A stretch of DNA of 64,000 nucleotides from Crocodylus rhombifer (Eukaryota > Chordata > Crocodylia > Crocodylidae). The notes below the pieces were generated by a model. It saw only the letters and a list, made by a program, of their open reading frames with translations. It did no database searches and was not told where the DNA came from. The stretch's first letter is position 1; each line of letters begins with the position of its first letter. Shown piece by piece: positions 44,952 through 57,682 of this stretch. Both the position numbers and the translations under genes were made by a program. The DNA lies in NCBI GenBank assembly GCA_038503035.1, contig JAVSML010001015.1, forward strand, positions 62,001 to 126,000, read 5' to 3'.

Positions 44952-47640
44952 TGTAGGATTCATATAGGAATGGGCTGAAAAGACAATAGAGCCTCTAGAT
45001 AGAATGCTTTGTTTTCATAATGGGTAAAAACTAACATCTCTTATACTATGTAGTTCCACCTTCAGCTTCTAGTCCCTTAGTCTCTTTCTCCTTTTCTTCT
45101 AAAGTTATACAGCACTCAAATCCCTGCACTCATTGAGACTACAGATTAAAAACATAATATTGGGAGATGAGTATTCAGAGAGATTCCTAAGTGGTTTATT
45201 TCTGGTGAGAAAGCAGAATGTGTTTTTTGTATGCATTTATTCAAGGTTCTGATGCAGCAGAAAAAGAGTGTTGCAGATAACTCTGACCTTCTCTCATACA
45301 GTTCAAAGAAATGCAGAAAATCTGAATGCACAATGCCATTAACTTGAGAAGATAAATACCCAGATGTATCATAAAATACAGCCTGCTAATGAAAACCAAT
45401 ATGTTTCAACAGAATAGAAAGGGAGGATTAATGATTTCATAAAGGCAGATTTTTCCTCACAGTTATAACTTAAGAGCCAGATCCTTAGCTTATGTAAATT
45501 CAAGGATTTCCAATGAATATTGATTTTTTTTTTTTGTGTGTGTTTTTTTTTTTTTTTTCCAGTGGAGGATCTGACGCTATGACTTGTTTTTCATAGATAC
45601 TCTGTATCATTTGCTTAACGTTTTCTCTTATGGAAATTTATTTTCAAAAGAAAAGTTATCCACAAAGTACTACTTGAAGTGAGCAGCTCACAGCTAATTC
45701 ACAGCTTATCCTCTGCAGGATTTCAGCCTGTCACAGTAGTGGCACAAATCCAAGAACATCTCATCAGGGAATAATAACAGAATATCGGCCACCTTCCTTA
45801 TTCTAGCTCCCTTGAACTGCCACTCATGATAAATCCTTTGCCGCTTATTCCCTGAGCCTCAATATTTCTTATGTCTGATTCACCAACCATCACTTTGTGC
45901 TTTTGGAGGAACACTGAACACAAAATGAGCATTAAATGTAGTAAATACAGAACTGCAAGGTTTACAAGGGTGATAAAGCTAGCCATGTAATAAGAATCAT
46001 TTCAAAACCTTTTGTATATAAAACTTTAATAGCAGTCAAATAAATCTTTCTTCTGCGACAAGCAGCACTATAGGTGTGAGGAAAATGATGATAACAAGAC
46101 AGTACTGTTTTAAGATTCACATTGGGAACATGATAATTTAAAATCATTATACAATACATGACATTCAGGTCACTTCTATTATATGTCTAATTAAAAACCA
46201 TATTATCCTCATCATATATTACTGACACAAAGGCAGAGAGCAGAAGAGTAAGCTTCAATCAATAAAATATCTAGTTTCTCTTTGAGCTGAAAGGCAGACT
46301 TTGCCCAACTTTAACAAAAGAGTTGGGGACCTGTGTTGGGGACCTCTTTACTAACAGTTTTTCATTATCTGGGCATAACTTGTGCCTCTGTCCTGTTGGA
46401 CCTACTCCAGTTTGTCTGACTGAGGAAGCAGTTATGGGCCTACAAATATAAATGCTGCTTAAATACCCAGATCCAGAACGGGGCTCTTAGTTATGAATAA
46501 CTATTCATAGCTGAGCAAACAACTGAGGTATTGGTGAATGTGTTTCCCAGCTCTGTACTTAACCTCATCCCTAAAAACTTCAGGGCCACATCCAGACATA
46601 TGTGGACATTTGGTTCCCTGTGGACAACTAGTGGCGGTACAAGATATGCCACTGCTAGTTGTCCCGGGGAACACCTGTATCACATGTCAAGTTACCTTGA
46701 GTGGGGTAAGAGAGGCTGAGCCCAACACTGGACTGGCCTCACAGCCTTACTTGAGCTCCTGGTGGCCTCCCAGGGCTACAGCAGTGAAGAGTGGCTCTGG
46801 CTGGCCAGCCTCTGCCATTGGGCAGTGCATGCTGCTGCCACATGTGCCACTCCCCTTTTTTTTTTTTTTGCTGTTTTTTTCACTCCTGGATATCCAGGGG
46901 TCAAAAACCCCTGTGCACTGCTCCCTTGCAGTGCAGAGAACAACTGACCATGTAGGATGTGGTGCCACAGATGTATCTTCAGCATCACATAGCTGCACTC
47001 ATCTGGATGCGGCCCAGATGTCCAACTCTGAGACTGCTAGAAAACATTATTTGTAGTCCTAATCCTTACATTTCCATACATTTCAATACACATTTCCAGG
47101 AAAGAAAATTTAGCAGAATTAGGATCTCCCTTCTCCCCTGTCAAGATAGATTAACCTATTCTGCACACTGTTCTTGCAGAAACAGATACCACCCTGAATT
47201 CTTTACTAGCACTTTTTTATATAGAAGAAAACACAAGTTAAAGAAATACTTATTATAATGGCTGTACATTTAGTTAATGAACCAAGAAATGGGGTTGTTT
47301 TAACAGAGAAGCTATTTATTTTACATAGAAGAAATAGACACAAATATACTTCCCTCTTTCCACTCTCTCTTCCCAGACTAATAAAACACTGTTTAGGTTA
47401 AATACAAGGCAAAAGCATCTAAATGCTTCTAGTATATTGTTTATGGTATCCCTGTTGTAATGCTTTCTTTAACATTGGTTTATACCTTTTACCATCATTT
47501 GTAAGATCCAGGCTTAGATGTTCTGTTTTCTTACCTGGATGAAACACAAAAGCAGATTTAGGGACTTACTTCTGCCCTCAGTATAGTGCCCACTGAAGTT
47601 CATGCAACCTATGTTTTTGCAACTAAGGGAGAAGCATAAA
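44952..47640. other. unassigned AT-rich DNA
   Basis: About 2.7 kb with no recognised gene. Contains a T-rich/GT-rich low-complexity tract at 45521-45560 and a T-run at 46857-46869. Short motif-free frames only. Confidence 0.5.
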
Positions 47641-47890
47641 ATAAATATGCCAACTACTTCTTGGTCGACACAATGGGAACTGAACCAAGGATGTCCAAAG
47701 ATAAAAGCATAAACTACTACAGCTTGATCTAAAGAGATCTGCTTTAAATTCTGGAGCTGCGATATAGCTACCCACATGTCACTTAAGAGGGAGGCGGCTG
47801 GGATTTGAACCGGAGTGGTCTTAAACTTCAGAGGTTCAAGGTAAAATTTCCTTTTAGTAGAGGAAGCATGTAACCCACTGGCAATTTTCA
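47641..47890 (-). repeat. two tandem tRNA-like units (possible tRNA-derived SINE)
   Basis: On the minus strand, the first unit has CCAGTGGGTTACATGC (box A-like, near 47870) and GGTTCAAATCCCAGCC (box B-like, near 47800). The second has GATCAAGCTGTAGTAG (box A-like, near 47720) and TTGGTTCAGTTCCCA (box B-like, near 47680). The spacing of the second unit (about 45 nt) is right for a RNA polymerase III tRNA promoter, while the first is stretched. The anticodon arms are not clear. This could be a dimeric SINE or chance. Confidence 0.4.
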
Positions 47891-50746
47891 CTGGAGATTT
47901 TCAATTATTATGGCTCACAGCTACAGAGGTTTTAGGTCAAGCAGTAGCAGCCAAGGCTTTAGAGGTGGGACCTCTAACGACTCAAATCCTTTGTTTAGCA
48001 TAAAGAAGGATATGAGTACACTTCATAATGTATAACACAAAGTTTTGAAGCAAGCTGTATTTTTGCTAGACTTGTGAAAAAGAAGTGAATGAGCCAAATT
48101 TCAGAATTGGTTTCTCAAGTTGTTCTGTGCTAAGCCATGAGTTTTAAAAAGTCCCATCACTGCAAATGAAAGGTGACTAGCAGTAGATTGGATGTGCATT
48201 TGCCCTTCTTTGTTCACATGCTGGCCATTTTGAATCTCTTTCCCAGACTTTCAGCATTTCGTACAACAAGTTACCATCAGCAGTTGAAGGGTTTCTGCAG
48301 AACAGAAGTTGCTGCTCCAATGTTTCTAGAATAGAATAGAATAGAAAGAAAGAGCAGAGGTATAAAAGATAATCATTTACAGCAGCACTGTGTGAAATCT
48401 CTAAGGAATTAATTAGGGCTCACAAAGTTTGTTGCTCATTAGCAGGGTATGAGGCAGAAACACTCTTAGCTAAGGCTGTATGATATGTTTCAAGTGCCAT
48501 AATTCCTGTCATAAAATAGATGATTGATGAAACATTTCAATTTTCTTTCAGAAAAAAAGGATAAGTTTAGATTAACATTTTGTACCAGTAAACACCATCT
48601 TATAATGAATGTATACATTCAATGGCAATTGGCTCTTACTGAAAATGTCAAAGTATTTTCTCTCAACTGTTTGAAATTCAGAATTGTCAAGGAATAAAGC
48701 TTTCCAAAAATTTCAGAGAAGTTTTGTGTCCTGATCGGGAGTGAAAACATCTCCAAGTGGGATGGTCATGTCATTTTCCATGGGTGGGAAGTTCCTGCTG
48801 TGGGTGAAGTTCCTGAGTGTTAACAGGCACAAAGCCCCTTTGTTAGGCACAGAACTATTGCTTGAGTTTAATTGCTTCTGTAGGAGTGTGGTGTTATCCA
48901 AAAAAAGGTCAGGTACATAAGAGACTTGGCAGGTAGTAACCCCAAGCATGAGTATTTATAAATAAACATAGCTGAACAGTGTGTATCTGTAGTCACTATT
49001 TTTATTAAGCTAAAATATGAACTTGATTTTGATGAGTTTGATAAGTATGAAATGTGAAAATCAGTCCTTTATATTCTGTTGTCTCTGGAAAATTCCCTTT
49101 GACACTGACAGTAGAGCCACTTGCTATAAGCTACCATGGCTACCATTTTAACTGTGGGTATTGTTTAGTATTTGAAAAAAGCCTGTAAGGAGACAAAAAC
49201 ATTACATGAACCATAGCCTCCAGCATTCTAAGAACTACATCTATATCAGAGACCTGCAAAATGCAGAGCAAAGCATAAATGTCACTAAAGTACTCCTGCA
49301 TGTAATCAAGGTGAGTGAAGAGAGAACACCTTACTCATTTGCTTTTTAGGAAGCTCTAAGTTAGGAGCTGGGCTATGGCAATGCTGTCCTTTGGTGCAGT
49401 GAACCTAAGACAAAAGTCTGATGGAGTATTCTTTCTATCCTGTTATGTCTCTTCTGAAACATCTTCAAGACCCCCAATCCCTCCTCCTTTCCACATAGAT
49501 GCCACAAATCTATTCCTCAAACCCAAACCTCTCCCTCTTTCACTCCAGCAGTGCCATGTTCCTGTGCCAAGAGCTTCGGTGAGCTTTTTGGACTGAAGTA
49601 GCTCTTAATTCCAGGTGACTGCTTCATCCACTGAGCTTTAACATATAAGGGAATACTGCCTCTTCCTCCTCCATTTTATGACTGATACCTAATCCCTTTG
49701 AGAATCTAGTCTAAAAACATACATATTTTATTTGGGAAATGCTGGAATTATCTATTCTGACATTTCCAATTCTTTTTCATTATTTTTGGCCAAAGCTACT
49801 TCCCATGTTTGATCTGAATTCACAAGTTGTTTAGGGTACCCTGAAGCTGTAATGTTTAATAATTACATTATTTGCAAATATATACATACATGTAGGCAAA
49901 TCATTTACATAGATTGGCCAGTTGTAATTGGAACAAAGATAGCTACACCAGAGCAAAAAATGAAAGATGTATTGTTATCAGATTCTCATCTTTCCCATTT
50001 CCTGAGCTGCTATGAGTTAAAGGAATCAGGTCCCACATGAGTTCTAGATTAAGACAGATCCAGATATGTGCCTCTCCTACTTTGAACAGTACTTACATAG
50101 CTTCACAGAGAATGAGGCAAAGAGCAGCCAGACCTATTCTTACCCACTGAAATGCATTTGGCAGGAACCAGAGATACTGCTTGTGCAGCTGTAGCAGAGA
50201 GAGAAGCTGGTTAGAACTCTCCTGGTTTATATTGGAGTTGTGTTAGGAACTGCCAGGAAAGTCACCTATCTCCTCCTCAGAGGAGTAAGACTGATTCAAA
50301 CAATTAGACAAAACATTTCAATCCCTAACCAATCATTCAGTCTTATCTGGGCCCAATCCTCCTTGACAGTCACAAATTGGAAGCCTCAGGCCATAGACAG
50401 GACACCTCCAGCATATGAAGTAACATAATATCATAAAAAACCCTCGCCTTTTGCACATTTCCTAGACCACCATAGCTACAACACTCCAACCCAAGTGAAA
50501 TATAAATGTAACTAGATATTTCCCATGCCAGCCACTGGCCAACAGTGAGAAACAATTCACAGGGCATCCATATGTTCTCAAGTAGAATGGACAAAAGTTG
50601 TTGGGTTAACAATGATTATAGATATGAACGGGGACTGAAAGTTTTTTTCCTTTGAGTTCAATGCTTGCCAATATGTGTAAATCATTCAGACTGATCTTCC
50701 AGTTCTTCAAGATTATATCCATGCGTGCAAACCTACATACACACAC
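47891..50746. other. unassigned AT-rich DNA
   Basis: No gene recognised in about 2.9 kb. Contains a short AGAAT tract (48328-48345). Confidence 0.5.
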
Positions 50747-50754
50747 GCAATCTC

Positions 50755-51051
50755 CATGGGTGACTAGTGCTGCCTTAGTCAGGGGGGCATGTGCCCCCCC
50801 CAGCAACCAGCCAGTGACCAGGGGTGGGGATCCCCCATGGCCAATCTCACCGACTGGAGGGTTGGGGGGGAGAATCTCCCCATGGCAAAACTTGCCAACC
50901 GGCGAGCGGCCACTCTGCGCTCACACTCCCAGGCTGGCACTTGCAGGGCGGGCACTGGCACTGGCACTCCTGCCTGCCCCACTCTGCCCATTGCCTGAGC
51001 AGGGAGCATGGCCAGCCAGGGGTGCATCAGCGCTCTCAAGGGGTGCACATG
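50755..51051. mobile_element. hAT-like nonautonomous element, third copy
   Basis: The left end CATGGGTGACTAGTGCTGCC matches the elements at 33255 and 7203. The right part (CAAGGGGTGCACATG) matches the 7.5-kb copy, but the true right terminus appears lost. The flanks GCAATCTC and TAAATGTC agree at 5 of 8 bases only. The interior is GC-rich, with spurious frames. Confidence 0.6.
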
Positions 51052-51724
51052 TAAATGTCTAAAGAACAGAATTCAGTGAGGAAACTTTTATAAACAAGCC
51101 CTTCCCTTCCTGAGCCATGACTTAATTTGTGACATCTAGTGGTCCAACCTCGCTTACTGCTTTCCTAGTCTTTAGGGATATGTCTTCTTTTGACACAAGC
51201 ATATCAGCAATCATTCTTATTTGATCTGTTCTGGAATCATAAAGCTCTAAAGTGAAACTGCCATATGAAATCTGAGGAAACAGACAGATGAAATCCCAGC
51301 TCCATTAATTCAGTTGGAGTTTTGCCATTTTGTCTTTGTCTTCTCCCTCCTTCATAACACAGGTTTCATTGAGGGAGCTGTGCATATCTTACTTAAAACA
51401 GCATAGATATCAGACATAAGGGTCAGGAATTAATAGATCCTCTAAACCCTATCCCAGTAGTGATACATTTACTTTTACAGAGCTCTGAGAGAGAAAAAAA
51501 TGGATTTGATTATTAAGTAATTTGATTATTAAAAAAGCAGGTCATCATGTTACTTTGCATAATGTGGTTAAATTTTATTAGCTTATGTGTTTTAATGATA
51601 AGCTATTTAACTGAATGAAGTACTATAATCTAGAATTCTTTTTTCTGCAATTATCTATCCTCTATGCAATCAATAGAAGAGGCAAACTTTTTAACATTTG
51701 GTACTTCTTCTCTCCAGCAAGTGA
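51052..51724. other. unassigned DNA
   Basis: No gene recognised. Confidence 0.5.
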
Positions 51725-51910
51725 TCACCCATCTGGTAGCACTGGAACAAGCTAACCAGAGAGGCTGTGGAATCTCCATCCTTGGAGGGTTTTAAGACCC
51801 AGCTAGACAAAGCCTTGGTTGGGATGATATAGCTGGGTGTCCTGGTTTGGACAGGGGGTTGGACTAGACTACCTTCTGAGGTACCTTCCAGACCTAATTT
51901 TCTATGATTT
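51725..51910 (+). mobile_element. CR1/L3-type LINE 3' end
   Basis: Reads CTGTGGAATCTCCATCCTTG, then TTTTAAGACCCAGCTAGACA, then GGGGGTTGGACTAGACTACC and CTTCCAGACCTAATTTTCTA. This is the 3' UTR of an old CR1-type LINE. Nothing of the RT remains. Confidence 0.75.
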
Positions 51911-52734
51911 ACATCCAGATGCTGAAATGCAATTTTATCATTTATTTTCTTCTAAATATCCTTATAAATAAACAGGCTTTACACTGTATTTTGGGGAAAG
52001 GATGCAAAAGTTTTCACTGCAATACATGTAAGTACTGTACTATTTTATAATGCTGGCCCTGACCAGACTTTCCATACCTAATATTCCTAATACAAAAAAT
52101 CAAATGGGGGGGAAAAAAGAAAAAAACCCACCCAAATATTTCAAAACAAACTACTCATACCTTGTTTTATTTCATAAATAAGAACGAATAGGTACAAATG
52201 CACTTTAAAGTACTTTGTAGGTCTCTGCAATAACATGTTAGCTTATGCATCTTTCTTCTAAAATGTATAACACGGAGTCATGAATCATAAATTGCCAAGG
52301 CATTCTCTTCCCTCTAGCTAAATAAACAAAACCTCCAAACCCCTTAATAACACTGAGTTTAATCCTTTGCAGCCAGAAAGGATTTTTCATGGCTGTAGGA
52401 ACAGTATTTATATTGAGAAAGAATCCAGGGCTGTAGTAATCTGCAGCTCAGTGATAACAGCATGAGGTCACACCAAAGTTGTGCAGTAAGTTATTACTGT
52501 CTAATGCAAATGACTCCTCAACTGCCACAGTGTCATCTTATCTAGGATATCCTGGAGTTCCCATATTAGGCAGAAACCATGACATGGTTAAATCAAAGCC
52601 TTTCCAACACAACCTTCTTTTTCCTTAATTAGAAACACAAGAAGGAGTAACGGCATCTTGGGAGCTGCAAACATGTCCTGCAGTCAAGGGACTGGTGAGC
52701 AGATGGTTCTAAATCCCTGCCTGTCTGAGGATCT
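51911..52734. other. unassigned AT-rich DNA
   Basis: No gene recognised. Confidence 0.5.
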
Positions 52735-53560
52735 ATGGGTTTGGAAAATAGCAAAATCAATACCCCTGTAAAGAGGTGCCTGACCTCTCAAGGGCTTGGA
52801 ATAGACTCCCAGCATGGGTGTTGCAGACACCTATTCTGGAAATCTTCAAGAGCTAGCAAGAGCTGGGCCAGTGGGGTGGGAGCAGTTCCCCAGAAGAGCC
52901 TGAAAGAGTGGGACCTTCAGGCAGCAGTTGGACCCTCAGCAGCACGGTGTGTGGCTAGCAAGAGAGGCTCCCCACTGGGCTCCAGGATCCCCTAGGAGAG
53001 GCTACGGCCAGTAGGAGAGGCTGCCCTGCTCCAGCAAGGATCTGAGCAGCAACTTGAGAGGCTCCCAGCTCTGCTTCCAGCTCCTCCAATAAGATGCCAG
53101 GCAGCTCCACATGAGGCCGGGGCTCTGGGAAGGTCAAGACCCCTAGACCTCACCCCACGGCCAAGGCAGGAGCTTCGGTCAGTCTGCCACTTCACCTACA
53201 ATGCTCTGGGGGTGCCAGGGAAGGTCCCCATTGCTGCCCCATGGGTCTGGTAGTCCCCCAGGCTGAGGCCTGTGCTTCACCGGGGATGGTGAAGGGTCCC
53301 ACGGGGGAGGATGTGACAGGCTAGCTGGCAGTGACTTAGCCCAGGGGTTTTGAAAGGGCAAAAGATGATTGGAGGACTTGGGATTCCCTTTCCTCACCAA
53401 TCAGGCCCCAGAGACTCACCCTCCGTGTCCCCTGATTGGCAATGTGTTTTCTGTGGACTCTATGGACTCAGGCAGTTTTTGTGAAGAATAAAACTGGTTT
53501 GGGAAGTGGAACACAGACTGTCTCACCTCAAAGCCTCAAAGGAAACAGGGTAAGTGACCC
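52735..53560 (+). mobile_element. possible further LTR-like repeat
   Basis: GC-rich 0.8-kb block. Near its end GAAGAATAAAACTGGTTTGG (AATAAA at about 53488) is followed by CACAGACTGTCTCACCTC, like an LTR polyadenylation region. The promoter module shared by the other LTRs was not found and the borders are unknown. It could instead be another GC-rich repeat. Confidence 0.3.
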
Positions 53561-53694
53561 CTACTTCTATAGCTAAATGACAATGAAAATGACATGTGCT
53601 TATCCCAAATTTTCTCACCCTGAAAAGCTGCCACATATCCATGGTATGTGTTATGCTGTTAGCCCTTTATATGATCTTTTAGAGGGTATACGCT

Positions 53695-54716
53695 TTCAGA
53701 GGTGGACTCTAGAACTCTTCTCTGTCCCCCAAGGCTCTGTCCTTGGACCCATATAGTTCAACATCTTCATTAATGATGTGGACACTGGAGTCAGAAGCAG
53801 ACTGGCCAAGTTCGCCGATGACACCAAACTTTGGGGCAAAGCATTCACACCAGAAGATAGGCGGGTGATCCAGGCTGACCTGGACAGGCTCAGCAAATGG
53901 GTGGATGATAACCTGATGGTGTTTAACACTGAAAAATACAAGGTTCTTCACCTTGGGAGGAAAAACCTGCAGCATCCTTATAGGCTCGGCAGTGCTATGG
54001 TGGCTAGCACTACAGAAGAAAGAGACTTGGGGGTCATCACTAACCACAAGAGGAACATGAGCCTGCAATGTGATGCTGTAGTTAGTAAAGTGACCAAAAC
54101 TCTGGCTTGCAACCACATATGCTTCTCAAGCAAATCCTGGGATGTCATTCTCCCCTTGTACTCGGCCTTGGTGAGGCCGCAGCTGGAGTACTGCATCCAG
54201 TTTTGGGCTCCACAATTCAAAAAGGATGTGGAGAAGCTTGAGAGGGTCCAGAGGAGAGCCATGCGTGTGATCAGAGGTCAGGAAAACAGGCCTTACAACG
54301 GCAGGCTGAGAGCCATGGGGCTCTTTAGCCTGGAAAAGCGCAAGCTCAGGGGTGATCTGATGGCCACCTATAAGTTTATCAGGGGTGACCACCAGGATCT
54401 GGGGGAACGTTTGTTCACCAGAGTGCCTCAAGGGATGACAAGGTCGAATGGTCATAAACTATTACAAGACTGTTTCAGGCTGGACATAAGGAAGAATTTC
54501 TTTACTGTCTGAGCCCCCAGGGTCTGGAACAGCCTGCCATCGGAGGTGGTTCAAGCACCTACATTGAACAGCATCAAGAATAAGTTGGATGCTTATCTTG
54601 CTGGGATCCTTTGACCCCAGCTGACTTCCTGCCCTTTGGGTGGGGGGCTGGACTTGATGATCTTCCAAGGTCACTTCCAGCCCTAATATCTATGAAAGTC
54701 TATGAAATCTATGAAT
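53695..54716 (+). mobile_element. CR1 LINE copy H, 5'-truncated
   Basis: Starts within RT motif B (SVPQGSVLGP read across a shift), then FADDT (53811-53825), RDLGVITNHKRNMSLQCDA, LEYCIQFWAPQFKKDVEKLE, RRAMRVIRGQ and KRKLRGDLMATYKFIRGDHQ. It ends in a TCTATGAAATCTATGAA tail. It is a close relative of the inverted copy J at 58902-60574. The 3' UTR includes GGGGGGCTGGACTTGATGAT. Confidence 0.95.
53778..54512 (+). pseudogene. CR1 RT C-terminal frame of copy H
   Basis: A 244-codon open frame from just before the catalytic FADDT box to the end of the CR1 coding region. The catalytic aspartates and the C-terminal domain are intact, but all upstream domains are missing, so no active enzyme can result. 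The frame ends at a TGA near 54510 inside the FFTV block. Confidence 0.88.
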
Positions 54717-55558
54717 TCAGCAAGATCTTGTCCAGGTTTGCTCATACCTCATTTTTCTTTCTCCACAAGTTGCAGTTATGTTTTTCATAGGTACTTTTAT
54801 CGTTAACTGGTAGTCATCAAAAGTGACCAATCTAGTCATTGGTTTTTCCTCATTTCTCCAAGGCAAATGCATTCATATGTTGACCATTCTTGATAGAATA
54901 TTTCCACTAGTCCAACATAAACAATACCAAGTTTCTACATTGCTTTTTCTGTCACAGGACAGAAATTAACCCTTTCACACCCCAGGCATAAAAATTCAGG
55001 AGGAAATAGAGGAAAATGAGTCGGACATACTCTTCATAAAAATAAATTGGAAAGTTCCCACGTTATCCTTGAGACCCTTCTCATACAGATTTGCCTTTGA
55101 AATAGAATGCGTATTATTAAATATAGTTATAGGTGAAGCTTTATTTTCTAACTTGGATTCAAAGTGTTATAATAGTATTTTATTTTTTCTGTATCGTCTT
55201 TTGTGTAACAACTTCAACAAGATGTATAAAATTACTTCCTGCTGAGAAGAATAAAACAGGCAGAAAAATCCTAATGCAAATCTGACAAGCAAACTAAAAT
55301 GGAAATATCAGGAGTCTTCCTCTTAGTAATGAGTATCAATAAAGCTACCTGTATATAAATACAAGTACCCTATTGATCAGAAAAACTGCAGTAATCTGAA
55401 AAGTTGAACCTTTCCAGAAAGGTCACAAAATGTGGCCCCAGTTTACTGACCTGAATGGTCCTACTTGTTGTTTATACCAAACTAAGAAGAGAACCAACTT
55501 CATAGCCCTCTCTCATAAGGCTGCCACAATAAAACATTTAAATTTAAATCTGAAAGGT
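54717..55558. other. unassigned AT-rich DNA
   Basis: No gene recognised. Confidence 0.5.
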
Positions 55559-56452
55559 TGTCAGGGTTTGTCTGCTACTGCACACTGAATAGTTTGCTAG
55601 TGGATGCAGTACGGTCTTTGTCACGGGGACTCTGGCAGGAGTCCTGTTACTGAGGCCAGCTCTGGGAGGGGTGACCGCTGAATGCCCCTGCCAGGTGAAG
55701 AGGATTTCACACCTGGGGGAAGATTGGAGAATTAGGCAGAGAAAACCAGCAGCGAGACATTTACTGGTTACCCTTGGGCACAAGGGGACAAACGTGGGGG
55801 TAATTCAGACCCCAGGAAGAAAAGGGGAGTGAAAAGGAGCCTTATGTGTGATTCTGGGAGAAAGCCGTGAGCTTGGGACTCCAGAGAACAGGTCTGGTGC
55901 AAGACGGACAAGGGTCCGAGAAATTGAACTATGTTTGGTGAGCGCGGGAAAGCACTGAGGTGCTGGGGAGTGGCTCTGCCCTGAGGCAGAAGAGAGACTG
56001 TCTCTGGGACAGTTTGCAGGGATCAGGACAGATGACTGACCCTGTCAGGGCAGCATCTGCTTAGAAGAGCAGAACAAACCATGTGGGAGCGGCAAGGGCT
56101 GTTCTCCACACAAGCCGCAGGCAATGACCAAAAGGCACGAATGAACGTGCTCTGCTAATGAAGTAATTGTCAGGGGAAGCTATTCGGTTACAAAGTAGCT
56201 GTAAAGTAACAAAACGAACTGGTTGTTTGTCTATAGCTCAGGATGTCCTCGCCAATGAGGTAGTTGGTGCGGTTTTTATGATTGTATCTGTTATTTTTTA
56301 AAATAAATCCATACCTTGAGCGTTTAACACCTGGGTGATATTTTACAATCAGAAGATCAAAGCACTGATCTCCCTTTTTTTTCTTATTCAATCCAAGTCG
56401 TGGCAGGTGACTACAAAGGGGAGAAGAGGCTAAAAGGAGCCTACACGCTTAC
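55559..56452 (+). mobile_element. LTR-like element, about 894 bp
   Basis: Starts TGTCAGGGTTTGTCTG and ends near ACGCTTAC(A). An AGGT copy lies on each side, but the ends and duplication can be drawn in more than one way. An AATAAA lies at 56302-56307 and an AAGTCGTGGCAGGTGAC motif near 56396, as in the 3' parts of the other LTRs. The upstream E-box/TATA module is not seen, so it is a separate subfamily. No internal genes. Confidence 0.6.
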
Positions 56453-57507
56453 AGGTTTTTCCAATAGTTGTTTTTAAACACAAATTATAGGGCAATGAAG
56501 CTTTCTTGTGAGTCTCTCCCCCAATTCGCCTTCAACTCCATTACATGAACCTCCATTGAGACCTGTATAAGGATGGAAAGCTTAAACTCCTTCCAAACTT
56601 GTGAAAGCCTGCATGCAGCCTGTCAACATCAGGCACTCACTGCTGTGAGATGCTCTGTCTTCTCCAGAGGCCAAGCTACTCATCTGTGTTGGAGCACAGC
56701 CAGTTATCAAATTGAGGCTCTTAAAATTACTGCCTCATCTTCCTCTCTCCATGCTAGAACAATGTTTATTGCTACTGTGACAGGTTGCCAAATAAATAAC
56801 CAGTTGGAGTAAGAAAATTAGCATGTATACTCTTAGATAACTAATGAAATCTGGAAAATAAGCAAGCGTTATTCCATAACAAGACACGTATTTTAGCTGG
56901 AGTAAAATGCCATCCTGTTAATGGGGGGGTGGGGGTGGAGCAGATGATAATACAAGGTAAGAATCCTAGGAGGAAATTTGGAAATAAAAAGGGGTTAGAG
57001 GAAATTTAGGAGGGAAAAAGAAAAGTGTTTTTACCATTCAAGCATTTTCACCCAACATAAAGAGACCTAAGCAAAAGTACAGATCTCTCTCAATGTAAAT
57101 TCATTTCTACCCTTCCACTAAACTTTTTAGAATGTTAAAACAAAATGGAAAAGTAGATCAAGAAGTGCATAAGCAAAATGAGTTGATATGGAAAATATGT
57201 TACATTTTAACGATGACTGCTGTGCCTTGTATGAAAGCAACTATCAAGTTTGAGTAGTCCAAATAAAATGACAGCTTTTCTCCCGGCCATTCTGATTCAT
57301 TTCCCAACAGAGTTATTGCTGTGATTTTTTTTCTTGCAGATATTTACCTGCCATCTGTCTGAGCCACAGGAAAGCCAACCCCAACAGTTGTAGAATATTT
57401 TCCTGCAGTATTTTAACAGAATATAGAAGAGATGCTGTTTTGAAACAATATTTTTCCTCTTTATATAATGAACAGTGCAACAATATTCCTCTGAGCATAT
57501 TTAATGA
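56453..57507. other. unassigned AT-rich DNA
   Basis: No gene recognised. G-run at 56924-56936. Confidence 0.5.
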
Positions 57508-57640
57508 TGTGTAGACATCATTATGTTTGTTGCATGATCGACCCCCTGAAAGTGCTCTATAGCTGTGAGACCTGTGTATAGCTGCAGAGCACTTTTAAAG
57601 TTGCCGATCACCTAACAAATTAACTCTCATCAACTGAGGG
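57508..57640. repeat. foldback element next to CR1 copy I
   Basis: The left arm (GTTGCATGATCGACCCCCTG, then AAAGTGCTCTATAGCT) pairs with the right arm (AGCTGCAGAGCACTTT, then GCCGATCACCTAAC). The arms meet at a short spacer near 57575. The whole is an imperfect palindrome of about 130 bp without coding capacity. Confidence 0.65.
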
Positions 57641-57682
57641 ATCGGATGAAGGTGCTCCACTTTAGAGTGCCTTAGGGAAGGC

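Noticed and set aside
48713..48949. 78-codon minus frame
   Set aside because: No motif, no splice-site context and no codon pattern distinguishing it from the AT-rich surroundings.
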